From contig JAKASM010000038.1 of the NCBI GenBank assembly GCA_021819045.1, positions 1 through 5,322 of the forward strand: a stretch of DNA of 5,322 nucleotides, given 5' to 3'. The translations under genes and the position numbers were made by a program. This document shows, one piece after another, positions 1 through 5,110 of the stretch. The stretch's first letter is position 1. The number at the start of each line of letters is the position of its first letter. The stretch comes from Microcaldota archaeon. Lineage in GTDB: Archaea > Micrarchaeota > Micrarchaeia > Micrarchaeales > Micrarchaeaceae. Under the pieces are notes generated by a model. It saw only the letters and a list, made by a program, of their open reading frames with translations, was not told the origin of the DNA and searched no databases.

Positions 1-461
1 TATGTGACCATAGCAACAACAATTGCTCCCTGCTCTTTTGCTACCTGCGCGGCAACGTGTATGGCTCCTCCTCCGGTCCCGCCTCCCATTCCTGCAGCAA
101 GGAATACGAGTTGTGCGCCATTAAATGCCTCTTCTATAAGGTGCCTGTCGATCTCTGCAGCCTTTGCTCCTACTGCGGCATCACCTCCGGCTCCGAGACC
201 CCTTGTCAGAGCTTTTCCTATAAGCAGCTTCTTTATCCTATCATCTATAATTTTGAAGTGCTGGCCATCTGTGTTTACAGCAACGAATTCGGTGCCTTTT
301 ACTCCAGCTTTAAGCAGTCTGTTGACAATGTTGCACCCCGCGCCTCCTAATCCGCAGGTTACAATCTTTATTTCAGAAGAGCTGAAACTGTCTGCTGTAG
401 TCTGGGCATTTGCACTGCCCTCTCTTGGTTGTCCCAATAGGTCGCTTACAAGGTCGTTCAT
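1..461 (-). CDS. ftsZ: Cell division GTPase FtsZ, N-terminal part (C-terminus beyond window)
   Basis: FtsZ is a tubulin-like GTPase that polymerises into the division ring on the cytoplasmic face of the membrane. The minus frame is open from the ATG at 461 to the window edge, giving 153 residues. After a roughly 30-residue polar tail comes the GTP-binding domain: GLGGAGCN at 37-44, NTD at 63-65, RGLGAGGDAAVG at 87-98, and the tubulin/FtsZ signature GMGGGTGGG at 124-132. An in-frame TAG lies seven codons upstream with no ATG, GTG or TTG between, so the start is well fixed. Two positions depart from the consensus: Cys replaces the first Asn of the usual GGAGNN, and Gly replaces the usual Thr/Ser in GGGTGTG. 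Archaea commonly carry FtsZ1 and FtsZ2; I cannot tell which this is. It is transcribed in the same direction as the membrane protein upstream, with its own TATA-like element. Confidence 0.95.
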   Translation of the reverse strand, partial: MNDLVSDLLGQPREGSANAQTTADSFSSSEIKIVTCGLGGAGCNIVNRLLKAGVKGTEFVAVNTDGQHFKIIDDRIKKLLIGKALTRGLGAGGDAAVGAKAAEIDRHLIEEAFNGAQLVFLAAGMGGGTGGGAIHVAAQVAKEQGAIVVAMVT

Positions 462-490
462 CTTATCGCCTGTTAGCCTTCTCTAATAAG

Positions 491-500
491 CTTTAAAAGC
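491..500 (-). promoter_or_regulatory. TATA-like element for ftsZ
   Basis: On the minus strand this reads GCTTTTAAAG. Its centre is about 34 bases from the ftsZ ATG at 461. With the usual archaeal spacing of about 26 bases, transcription would start some 8 bases before the ATG, giving a very short leader. It lies in the 183-bp gap between ftsZ and the upstream gene. The position is suggestive but the match to the TATA consensus is moderate. Confidence 0.4.
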
Positions 501-595
501 CTTATGCTTTTTGCTTTGATAGTAGTAGTTTAGCTAATATGCCCCTCTGCAAGCTAGAAATTTTGTTTATTTTAGTAAAATCAGTTTATCTATGT

Positions 596-603
596 AAAAA
601 AAA
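596..603 (-). terminator. Oligo-T terminator candidate after the membrane protein gene
   Basis: Eight consecutive A on the plus strand give T8 in the minus-strand transcript, about 42 bases after the stop codon at 645-647. Archaeal RNA polymerase terminates at oligo-T runs without needing a strong hairpin. The run separates the membrane protein gene from the ftsZ promoter, which fits separate transcription of the two genes. Confidence 0.5.
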
Positions 604-644
604 TATACCAAGATAAATAAATTTCCTATAATATCAATGCAGCC

Positions 645-1292
645 CTAAACACGCGCCGTATAATTATACAATATGCTTCCAGTCGCATTCATTACTAGGA
701 ACTGAGACTCATCAGCCCCAAGCGCTGTGTAATTTATCAGCCATACATTATTGAATGTTTCATTTGTGAATGGAAGCCCGTTTAGCAACGAGTAGTGTAC
801 TGCATGAACCCTCACATTCTGGTACCCGTACGTTTCAACATATCTTAACACTGCCGGGAACGAAGCATTGTATGATTTGGCTATTGCCACTTCAGGTGAT
901 GTTATTAGATATGTATAATATGGCAGACTGGTCTGAGACAGCCCGTATATTATGCAGCCCTTAGTGTACAGGTTGGCCACTGTCGGAACAAAGTTAAATG
1001 CCGGGTATGTATATTCGTCAAGGTAAACCGTCGGGCAAGGGCTTGTTGCATTATATACGAGGCTCACAAATATATTCCAGCTTGGCGAAGATGAATTTGC
1101 CTTACTTGTATTTACTATAGTGACTGTTGCATTAGGATAGGACAGCTGCAGGTCGTTTAGGACCGCCTGCCCTGCCTGAGCTGCAGTAAGCACCCCCGGC
1201 TTGCCTATAGTATACCTGTAAATAACTATTGCAGAACCGAATATTATTATCAAAATGAGGGCAGCAATCGCAACCCTTCCTAACAGCTCCAT
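645..1292 (-). CDS. Membrane-anchored, sequon-rich exported protein of unknown function
   Basis: I do not recognise this 215-residue protein. Residues about 7-25 form one hydrophobic helix (AIAALILIIIFGSAIVI) preceded by MELLGR and followed by a Tyr/Arg turn, which looks like an uncleaved N-terminal anchor with the rest outside the cell. The remaining 190 residues are rich in Tyr, Asn, Thr, Ser and Val and carry nine N-X-S/T sequons (Asn 54, 61, 66, 81, 142, 177, 187, 202, 210), consistent with N-glycosylation at the archaeal surface. The only two cysteines, 86 and 113, both fall in the outer part and could form a disulfide. The start is the ATG at 1292, with a TATA-like element 33 bases upstream and only a weak GGT ribosome binding site. 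A pilin-like subunit is an alternative, but I see no class III signal peptide with a clear cleavage site. Confidence 0.8.
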   Translation of the reverse strand: MELLGRVAIAALILIIIFGSAIVIYRYTIGKPGVLTAAQAGQAVLNDLQLSYPNATVTIVNTSKANSSSPSWNIFVSLVYNATSPCPTVYLDEYTYPAFNFVPTVANLYTKGCIIYGLSQTSLPYYTYLITSPEVAIAKSYNASFPAVLRYVETYGYQNVRVHAVHYSLLNGLPFTNETFNNVWLINYTALGADESQFLVMNATGSILYNYTARV

Positions 1293-1320
1293 AATACCAG
1301 CAGAATAATCCTAATGCAAT

Positions 1321-1328
1321 ATTATAAA
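1321..1328 (-). promoter_or_regulatory. TATA-like element for the membrane-anchored protein
   Basis: The minus strand reads TTTATAAT, centred about 33 bases before the ATG at 1292. This predicts a leader of only a few bases. It lies in the 76-bp gap after the ornithine carbamoyltransferase stop codon, so the membrane protein may be transcribed separately from the operon upstream. Confidence 0.5.
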
Positions 1329-1336
1329 CCTAACTG

Positions 1337-1368
1337 GTATTGGCGCATACTCAATGTGTGCGTATTGG
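1337..1368. repeat. Small inverted and direct repeat after argF
   Basis: The arms CGCATAC (1344-1350) and GTGTGCG (1356-1362) form an inverted repeat with a 5-base loop and a single mismatch. GTATTGG occurs at both ends of the element. It sits just after the OTC stop codon. In minus-strand RNA the mismatch is A-C, and no T run follows, so it is not a convincing terminator. Confidence 0.3.
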
Positions 1369-2271
1369 CTAACTCTTCTCTGATAAGAAAAGCAGAACCG
1401 CTTTTGCGATAAGGAGTTTATTCTTTGCCTGTTCCCAGACTATGCTCCTATCTCCGTCAATCACATCAGCGGTAATCTCCTCGCCCCTATGCGCAGGCAG
1501 GCAGTGCATTACCAAAGCTTTCGGGGATGCATAGGATAAAGCCTTGCTATTCAGCTGGTAAGGTGCAAAAAGCTTCCTCCTCCTGTCAGCATCAGCTTCT
1601 TCCCCCATGCTCACAAAAGTGTCAGTGTAAACTATATCAGCATCCTCAAGCCCTTCCTGGATAGATTCATAATAATGCCATACCTTGCTGTACTCTCTGG
1701 CTTTATTGAAGTATATTACATTAGGGCTGCATTCCTTCGGTCCCACAAGCGCTACCTCAGCACCCAGTTTAGCCGCGGTTATCATAAGCGAATTGGCAGT
1801 GTTGGCTGCAACATCCCCGATAAATGCAATTTTAAGATCCCGCAGGTTGCCGAAATGGTGCCTTATCGTATACACATCCGTCAAAGCCTGTGTTGGGTGC
1901 TCCAGATCGCTCAGGGCATTTATTACAGGAGAAATAGAGTTTGCAGCAAGTTCAGCAATATCAGAATGCTTGAACATCCTTGCAGCTATGAAATCGCAAT
2001 ATCCGCTAAGGACCTTCGCCGTGTCAGCTATGGTTTCACCACGCTTCGCCTGTGAGGTCTGTGCATCTATGTATATAGGTGAACCACCCAGCTGTATTAT
2101 TGCTGTTTCAAAAGAAACTCTCGTCCTCGTCGATGGCTTTTCAAAAAACAACGCAAGCGTTGAGTGCTCTTTAAGCGACAGCTCTGAATGCCCACCCGCA
2201 AGGCTGTCAGCAATATTAAATATCTCATTTATCTCTTCACGTGACAGGTCTTCAGAGCTTACAAGGTTCAT
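1369..2271 (-). CDS. argF: Ornithine carbamoyltransferase
   Basis: OTC makes citrulline and phosphate from ornithine and carbamoyl phosphate in the cytoplasm; the reverse reaction is used in arginine catabolism. The 300-residue length is at the short end for the family. The carbamoyl-phosphate site is seen as STRTRVSFE at 47-55, Arg98 in AARMF, and HPTQ at 125-128. The ornithine site is seen as Asn157 and NSL in GDVAANTANSL, DTFVSMG at 217-223, and HCLPAHRGEEIT at 256-267. The SMG loop and the HCLP motif separate OTC from aspartate carbamoyltransferase. The first Asn of the common GDxNN is Ala here, but the second, substrate-binding Asn is present. The ATG at 2271 directly follows the TAA of the gene upstream, and GGTGG inside that gene is the ribosome binding site, so translation is probably coupled. 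No other arginine gene is in the window, so synthesis versus degradation cannot be decided. Confidence 0.95.
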   Translation of the reverse strand: MNLVSSEDLSREEINEIFNIADSLAGGHSELSLKEHSTLALFFEKPSTRTRVSFETAIIQLGGSPIYIDAQTSQAKRGETIADTAKVLSGYCDFIAARMFKHSDIAELAANSISPVINALSDLEHPTQALTDVYTIRHHFGNLRDLKIAFIGDVAANTANSLMITAAKLGAEVALVGPKECSPNVIYFNKAREYSKVWHYYESIQEGLEDADIVYTDTFVSMGEEADADRRRKLFAPYQLNSKALSYASPKALVMHCLPAHRGEEITADVIDGDRSIVWEQAKNKLLIAKAVLLFLSEKS

Positions 2272-2649
2272 TTAGCCACCGAAAATCGATCCGACGCCAG
2301 CATTTGCACGCTCCTCCTCCTCGTTTACTATAGAGATGAATTTTTCCTCCGCTTCTTTAGATGCCCTTTTTACAGTCTTGAAGTTTTTAAGAAGCTTTTC
2401 CCCAGCTAATCTTAGAAAATCATCATTCGCTTTAATATAGAGATAATATTTGCCATCTGGCATCCCCAGCGCCCTCCCATCCCTTAAACTGTATTCCTGC
2501 CTTGCGAATATCACATTGGCAAGTTTATCATCATTAAGCTTCTTTAGCTCCTCTTCGCCCAGCGACTTATCTAGATATGGGTCATACTCAAGAAATTTCT
2601 TAAAAGCCTCGACCTCTGAGGAATCAATTTCATATACTGCTACAGGCAA
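2272..2649 (-). CDS. Conserved-looking small acidic protein of unknown function, between S8e and OTC
   Basis: I do not recognise this 125-residue protein. It is highly charged, without membrane segments or cysteines, and looks like a soluble alpha/beta protein: a short N-terminal strand (VAVYEI), Lys/Glu-rich helices at about 11-58, a strand-like GKYYLYIKA at 66-74, a long charged helix at about 76-116, and a glycine-rich tail AGVGSIFGG. The start is TTG: no ATG occurs in frame before codon 63, and GTGAT at 2655-2659 lies 5 bases upstream of the TTG. That site overlaps the S8e stop, and the S8e TGA is in the same frame two codons upstream. The stop abuts the OTC ATG. The operon position suggests a housekeeping role, but nothing in the sequence names one. 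The C-terminal GG is coded by the GGT GGC that also forms the OTC ribosome binding site, so it need not be functional. Confidence 0.8.
   Translation of the reverse strand: MPVAVYEIDSSEVEAFKKFLEYDPYLDKSLGEEELKKLNDDKLANVIFARQEYSLRDGRALGMPDGKYYLYIKANDDFLRLAGEKLLKNFKTVKRASKEAEEKFISIVNEEEERANAGVGSIFGG
2276..2280 (-). promoter_or_regulatory. Ribosome binding site of argF inside the upstream gene
   Basis: GGTGG on the minus strand, 4 bases before the OTC ATG, is made of the last Gly codons of the preceding gene. It supports the ATG directly after the TAA and implies coupled translation. Confidence 0.55.
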
Positions 2650-2654
2650 GATGA

Positions 2655-2659
2655 ATCAC
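2655..2659 (-). promoter_or_regulatory. Ribosome binding site that selects a TTG start
   Basis: GTGAT on the minus strand overlaps the last codon and the stop of S8e and lies 5 bases before the TTG at 2649. It is a perfect match to the archaeal 16S 3' end (AUCAC), which supports TTG as the true start of the 125-residue protein. Confidence 0.6.
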
Positions 2660-3057
2660 ACTTTGATGAGCCTTGCATTAATGCTGCCTTCCCTTCCTGG
2701 CCTGTTTATTACCTCTGCTTTTCCTGCCTCTGTATTTATTATTGTACCTTTTGTTATTATGTTCTGCCTTGCAAAGTTCCTATTATCTTTTGATTCAAGT
2801 ACTCCAGTTATCTTTGTTTTTTTGTACCCTCCTTCCGTAAGCAAATTAGCAAATCCGGCGCCCTTTAGCACCTTCTTCACCAAACCTCCACGCATTCTAT
2901 GCGCTCTTAATACGTTATCGCCTGACATCTTTGTAGCTGAAAAATAGCTACCTATTTCTGCCCGTCTCTTGTCTCTGGACTTTATAACCTTCTTTCCGTT
3001 TCCAGTGCCTTTAGTGTTAGATTTCGTATGTATTTGTACTCCAAACTGGCTCATCAT
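2656..3057 (-). CDS. rps8e: Small ribosomal subunit protein eS8 (S8e)
   Basis: S8e is a structural protein of the archaeal and eukaryotic 30S/40S subunit with no bacterial counterpart. The 133-residue length is close to the archaeal norm. The N-terminal half is basic (KKVIKSRDKRRAEIG at 22-36, then RAHRMRGG near 51-58), as expected for an rRNA-binding extension. The C-terminal half carries the family core: KTKITGVLES, then NFARQNIITKG near 93-103 and RPGREGSINARL near 119-130. The N-terminal 20 residues differ from the usual SLRKPTGGR-like opening, so this is a diverged member. Two adjacent ATG codons open the frame. GTGAT (3058-3062) abuts the first and is 3 bases from the second, so MSQF may be the actual start. 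It heads an operon with the 125-residue protein and OTC. Confidence 0.93.
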   Translation of the reverse strand: MMSQFGVQIHTKSNTKGTGNGKKVIKSRDKRRAEIGSYFSATKMSGDNVLRAHRMRGGLVKKVLKGAGFANLLTEGGYKKTKITGVLESKDNRNFARQNIITKGTIINTEAGKAEVINRPGREGSINARLIKV

Positions 3058-3081
3058 ATCACTAAATAATATAAAATAAGC

Positions 3082-3103
3082 AGTTTAGATGATGAACTAA
3101 ACT
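3082..3103. repeat. Inverted repeat upstream of rps8e (7-bp arms)
   Basis: AGTTTAG at 3082-3088 and CTAAACT at 3097-3103 are perfect inverted repeats separated by 8 bases. The element lies between the predicted S8e TATA box and transcription start, so it would act as DNA, for example as an operator, rather than as an RNA hairpin in the S8e mRNA. Confidence 0.55.
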
Positions 3104-3114
3104 ATTTATAGTTT
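3099..3114. repeat. Near-perfect palindrome covering the rps8e TATA box
   Basis: AAACTAT (3099-3105) and ATAGTTT (3108-3114) are perfect inverted arms around a 2-base centre. It shares AAACT with the neighbouring inverted repeat, giving three AGTTT half-sites in 33 bp, and it contains the TATA box. Confidence 0.55.
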
Positions 3115-3120
3115 TCCTTT
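3103..3120 (-). promoter_or_regulatory. BRE/TATA promoter for the rps8e operon
   Basis: On the minus strand a purine-rich AAAGGAAAAC, a plausible TFB recognition element, is followed directly by TATAAATA (3110-3103). Transcription would start near 3080, giving a leader of about 23 bases that ends with the GTGAT ribosome binding site. A second AT-rich stretch at 3069-3076 is only about 16 bases from the ATG, too close for a standard promoter. Confidence 0.6.
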
Positions 3121-3164
3121 ATTGAGGCTTTGTTGATTAAGTCTTACTTTACCAACAAAATACT

Positions 3165-3668
3165 TCATTGCCCGCACGCCCAATCGTCCAGGGTGCGTTT
3201 GGTTTGTCCCTTTCTGAGCATGTGCTCTGGAGGAGGATGAGAGCACCCCCTTAGTTGTACTTTGGTGATCGGGGAATTGCCATCTTTTACTACCGTACTT
3301 ACATGCCACTGGTACTCAGGATTTTTTGAAGTGCGCTTTCTAAGCTCGGTAAATGTGCATACGGACGGAAATCCCGCATTTTCTAGAACCCGATAGAGCT
3401 CATTCAGCTTACGAACATTGCTAAAACCTTCAGCATAAATGAATATGCTAACATCAGGTATATCTCTATCTGGCGCACCGGCTATAAGCCTCAGATATCC
3501 AAAAGGGGTCACAGTAAAATTAATACCTGGGTCCGTATTATATTTTTTAAAATCAGCAACCCTGTGCAATATGACCGGCACATTACTTACAGTGCTCTCA
3601 TAATCTGCTCTCATAAATTTACTAAAGCGATTAATGGGCTTCGCATCCTGTATATCTATATAAACCAT
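3165..3668 (-). CDS. Unrecognised 167-residue protein
   Basis: I do not recognise this protein. It is soluble-looking and mixed alpha/beta, with no membrane segment or signal peptide. Visible features are an N-terminal strand MVYIDI, hydrophobic strands NVPVILHRV (29-37) and DVSIFIYAE (72-80), a helix NVRKLNELYRVLENAG (84-99), a Lys/Arg-rich stretch at 109-115, and a Cys/His/Pro-rich tail (CSHPPPEH at 142-149, Cys165). The longest open frame starts at TTG 3674, but ATG 3668 two codons later is preferred because a TATA box lies 26 bases before it, as expected for a leaderless mRNA; no ribosome binding site is visible. An overlapping minus frame (3309-3106) is less likely to be coding. It is divergent from the tRNA-binding protein gene and lies upstream of rps8e on the same strand. 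Confidence 0.7.
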   Translation of the reverse strand: MVYIDIQDAKPINRFSKFMRADYESTVSNVPVILHRVADFKKYNTDPGINFTVTPFGYLRLIAGAPDRDIPDVSIFIYAEGFSNVRKLNELYRVLENAGFPSVCTFTELRKRTSKNPEYQWHVSTVVKDGNSPITKVQLRGCSHPPPEHMLRKGQTKRTLDDWACGQ

Positions 3669-3689
3669 ATACAAATTTGCGATTCAGAG

Positions 3690-3697
3690 ATATAAAT
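3690..3697 (-). promoter_or_regulatory. TATA box for the 167-residue protein
   Basis: The minus strand reads ATTTATAT centred 26 bases before the ATG at 3668. This predicts transcription starting at or next to the start codon, a leaderless message, and agrees with the absence of a ribosome binding site. Confidence 0.55.
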
Positions 3698-3723
3698 ACG
3701 TTGCCATTCGGCATCCAGATAGG

Positions 3724-3733
3724 TATTTATATT
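3724..3733 (+). promoter_or_regulatory. TATA box for the tRNA-binding protein operon
   Basis: TATTTATATT is centred about 30 bases before the ATG at 3760. Transcription would start within about 5 bases of the ATG. Together with the minus-strand TATA box at 3690-3697 it forms a compact divergent promoter region of 91 bp. Confidence 0.55.
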
Positions 3734-3759
3734 ATAGATTATTATTTTTTAATGGGTAA

Positions 3760-4083
3760 ATGGCAGCAATTAATGACTTCCTTGCTCTCGATATGAGAGT
3801 AGGGAAAATAATTGATGTAGCGGACTTGGAGTCCCGCAAGCCAATGTATCGGTTAAAGATAGATTTAGGAGAGCTGGGCGTAAAGAACATTGCCGCAGGC
3901 ATAAAAGAAGCATATTCCAAAGAAGAGCTCATAGGAAAAAATGTCATAGTCTTGGCCAACATAGAATCTAAAAAGATCGCAGACTTTTTATCTGAAGGCA
4001 TGATACTGGCCGCAGAAGAAGGAGGTAAAATATCTCTCATTCTGACTGATAAAGAAATGCCTTCTGGTAGCAAGGTGAGATAA
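3760..4083 (+). CDS. tRNA-binding domain protein (EMAP II / CsaA / MetRS-beta type)
   Basis: This 107-residue protein is a stand-alone OB-fold tRNA-binding domain. The family pattern is clear: DMRVGKIIDV at 11-20, RLKIDLG at 31-37, a conserved EELIGKNVIVLANI at 55-68, and SEGMILAAEE at 78-87 near the end, with a hydrophobic strand KISLIL and MPSGSKVR to finish. Family members include the separate beta subunit of archaeal methionyl-tRNA synthetase, the structure-specific tRNA binder Trbp111, and the CsaA chaperone. SEGMILAAE resembles MetRS-beta and RKPMYRLKIDLG resembles CsaA, so the subtype stays open. The ATG at 3760 is used because an earlier ATG at 3752 is in another frame. It is the first gene of a probable three-gene unit; GGTGA at its 3' end serves the next gene. 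Confidence 0.9.
   Translation: MAAINDFLALDMRVGKIIDVADLESRKPMYRLKIDLGELGVKNIAAGIKEAYSKEELIGKNVIVLANIESKKIADFLSEGMILAAEEGGKISLILTDKEMPSGSKVR
4074..4078 (+). promoter_or_regulatory. Ribosome binding site of the 336-residue protein
   Basis: GGTGA, a strong match to the archaeal anti-SD sequence, lies within the last codons of the tRNA-binding protein and 6 bases before the ATG at 4085. It fixes that start and indicates cotranslation of the two genes. Confidence 0.65.
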
Positions 4084-4084
4084 T

Positions 4085-5095
4085 ATGCCAGAGAAACATA
4101 AAAGCGAGATTAATAAAAAAAGTAAAGAAAGCTTGGAAAAAGAAACTGCAAAAGCAATTTTAGAATACGGTATAGTTACAATCATGCCTGTAAGGGAGCT
4201 TACTTTGTACATATGTGTGGTAGAGTCATTAATAAGAGAGAACAATGCCATCCCAGAAAGCCAGAAATCCGGACTCGGCAAAACTATAGAATTCTTAAGA
4301 AGAAGAAAAGGTGAAGAAATAGAAAAAGCTACACTAAAATGGACCGGCACAGTTGCAGAGTTAATGCCTACCCCTGCAGAATGCGCAAGAATAATAGAAG
4401 CCAACTTCCTTGATATAGATAAGTCTTCAGGAGAAGCCAAAGCAATACTCAATAACCTTGACACAAGAAACCCACTATTAAAGCAAGGATTATCGGCGCT
4501 ACTCAATACCAAATGGTTGGCAGACCTATCATTAATATCTGGAATAATTACGAATGAGGATTATCCGCTAGAATACAGATTGCCTTTAGTGAGGGCTCTT
4601 ATTTATGTCGAAAGCGGAGATGCAGCCAAGATAAAGCAAATCATAAACCGCGGAGGACTGGGCAAATTGCCCTCCGAGATATTGGAAACAACAGAGTTAA
4701 ACATCTATCTCCAGCTTCTAGTACATTATGAGTTTTTGATGAACGAGAGCAAAAATGCGGTAGAGGCTTACCATGCCCAAGAAAAGATTAACGAAATAAG
4801 AGAAAACATAAGGTGGCTGAGTGATAGATTAGGCGTTAGGGTCACTGCACAAGCAAAACTCCAAGAAGGATTGCAAGACATCCCTACGGATGAAGATGAC
4901 CGACTGCAGAAAAGCCTAAAAGAAATACTAGATGAAAGAATGTCAAGCCACAAAAGGTTTGCACATTTAGAGCAGAACCTGATCAGGTTCACCAGTATCA
5001 TGATGGACCTGCACAAGAATCCACCAGAAAGGCAAAGTGGCGAGGATAATATTACATGGCTACTCAGGTCGCATTATCAAGATCCTAATAATTGA
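4085..5095 (+). CDS. Unrecognised 336-residue helical cytoplasmic protein
   Basis: I do not recognise this protein. It has no signal peptide or membrane helix and appears almost wholly alpha-helical. The first 25 residues are Lys/Glu-rich. Hydrophobic helices follow (TLYICVVESLI at 40-50, then LLKQGLSALLNTKWLADLSLISGII at 131-155 broken by polar residues), then YRLPLVRALIYVES at 164-177 and a segment at 200-220. Residues about 222-310 are long charged helices that may form a coiled coil. The pattern of repeated helices resembles scaffold or adaptor proteins, but I see no catalytic motif. The single Cys44 and Cys100 make a metal site unlikely. The start is fixed by GGTGA 6 bases upstream and by a gap of one base from the previous TAA. 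It lies between a tRNA-binding protein and a carbonic anhydrase, 15 bases before the latter, so the three are probably cotranscribed. Confidence 0.85.
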   Translation: MPEKHKSEINKKSKESLEKETAKAILEYGIVTIMPVRELTLYICVVESLIRENNAIPESQKSGLGKTIEFLRRRKGEEIEKATLKWTGTVAELMPTPAECARIIEANFLDIDKSSGEAKAILNNLDTRNPLLKQGLSALLNTKWLADLSLISGIITNEDYPLEYRLPLVRALIYVESGDAAKIKQIINRGGLGKLPSEILETTELNIYLQLLVHYEFLMNESKNAVEAYHAQEKINEIRENIRWLSDRLGVRVTAQAKLQEGLQDIPTDEDDRLQKSLKEILDERMSSHKRFAHLEQNLIRFTSIMMDLHKNPPERQSGEDNITWLLRSHYQDPNN

Positions 5096-5110
5096 AAATT
5101 GAGTGAGCGT

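Noticed and set aside
4..486. Open plus-strand frame opposite ftsZ, rich in Pro, Ala and Ser
   Set aside because: The minus frame is clear FtsZ with its signature motifs, so the plus frame is its antisense shadow.
569..581. ATTTTA-G-TAAAAT palindrome downstream of the membrane protein gene
   Set aside because: It is short, wholly A/T apart from the centre, in an AT-rich spacer, and easily due to chance. The nearby T8 run is the better terminator signal.
1685..2275. Long plus-strand open frame opposite argF
   Set aside because: The minus strand encodes OTC with all its substrate motifs. The plus frame has no recognisable domain.
3106..3309. 67-residue minus frame overlapping the 3' end of the 167-residue gene
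   Set aside because: Most of its length overlaps the better-supported frame, and its N-terminal part is of low-complexity Ser/Gln/His character. Only the last 20 residues look protein-like, and these overlap the S8e promoter.
4259..4287. SQKSGLGKT in the 336-residue protein, resembling a Walker A loop
   Set aside because: The residue that should be Gly or Ala at the start of GxxxxGKT is Gln, and no Walker B or other NTPase motif follows.
3988..4512. Minus-strand open frame across the 3760 and 4085 genes
   Set aside because: It crosses two plus-strand genes that have strong family or ribosome-binding-site support, and it has the Ser/Leu/Phe bias of an antisense shadow.
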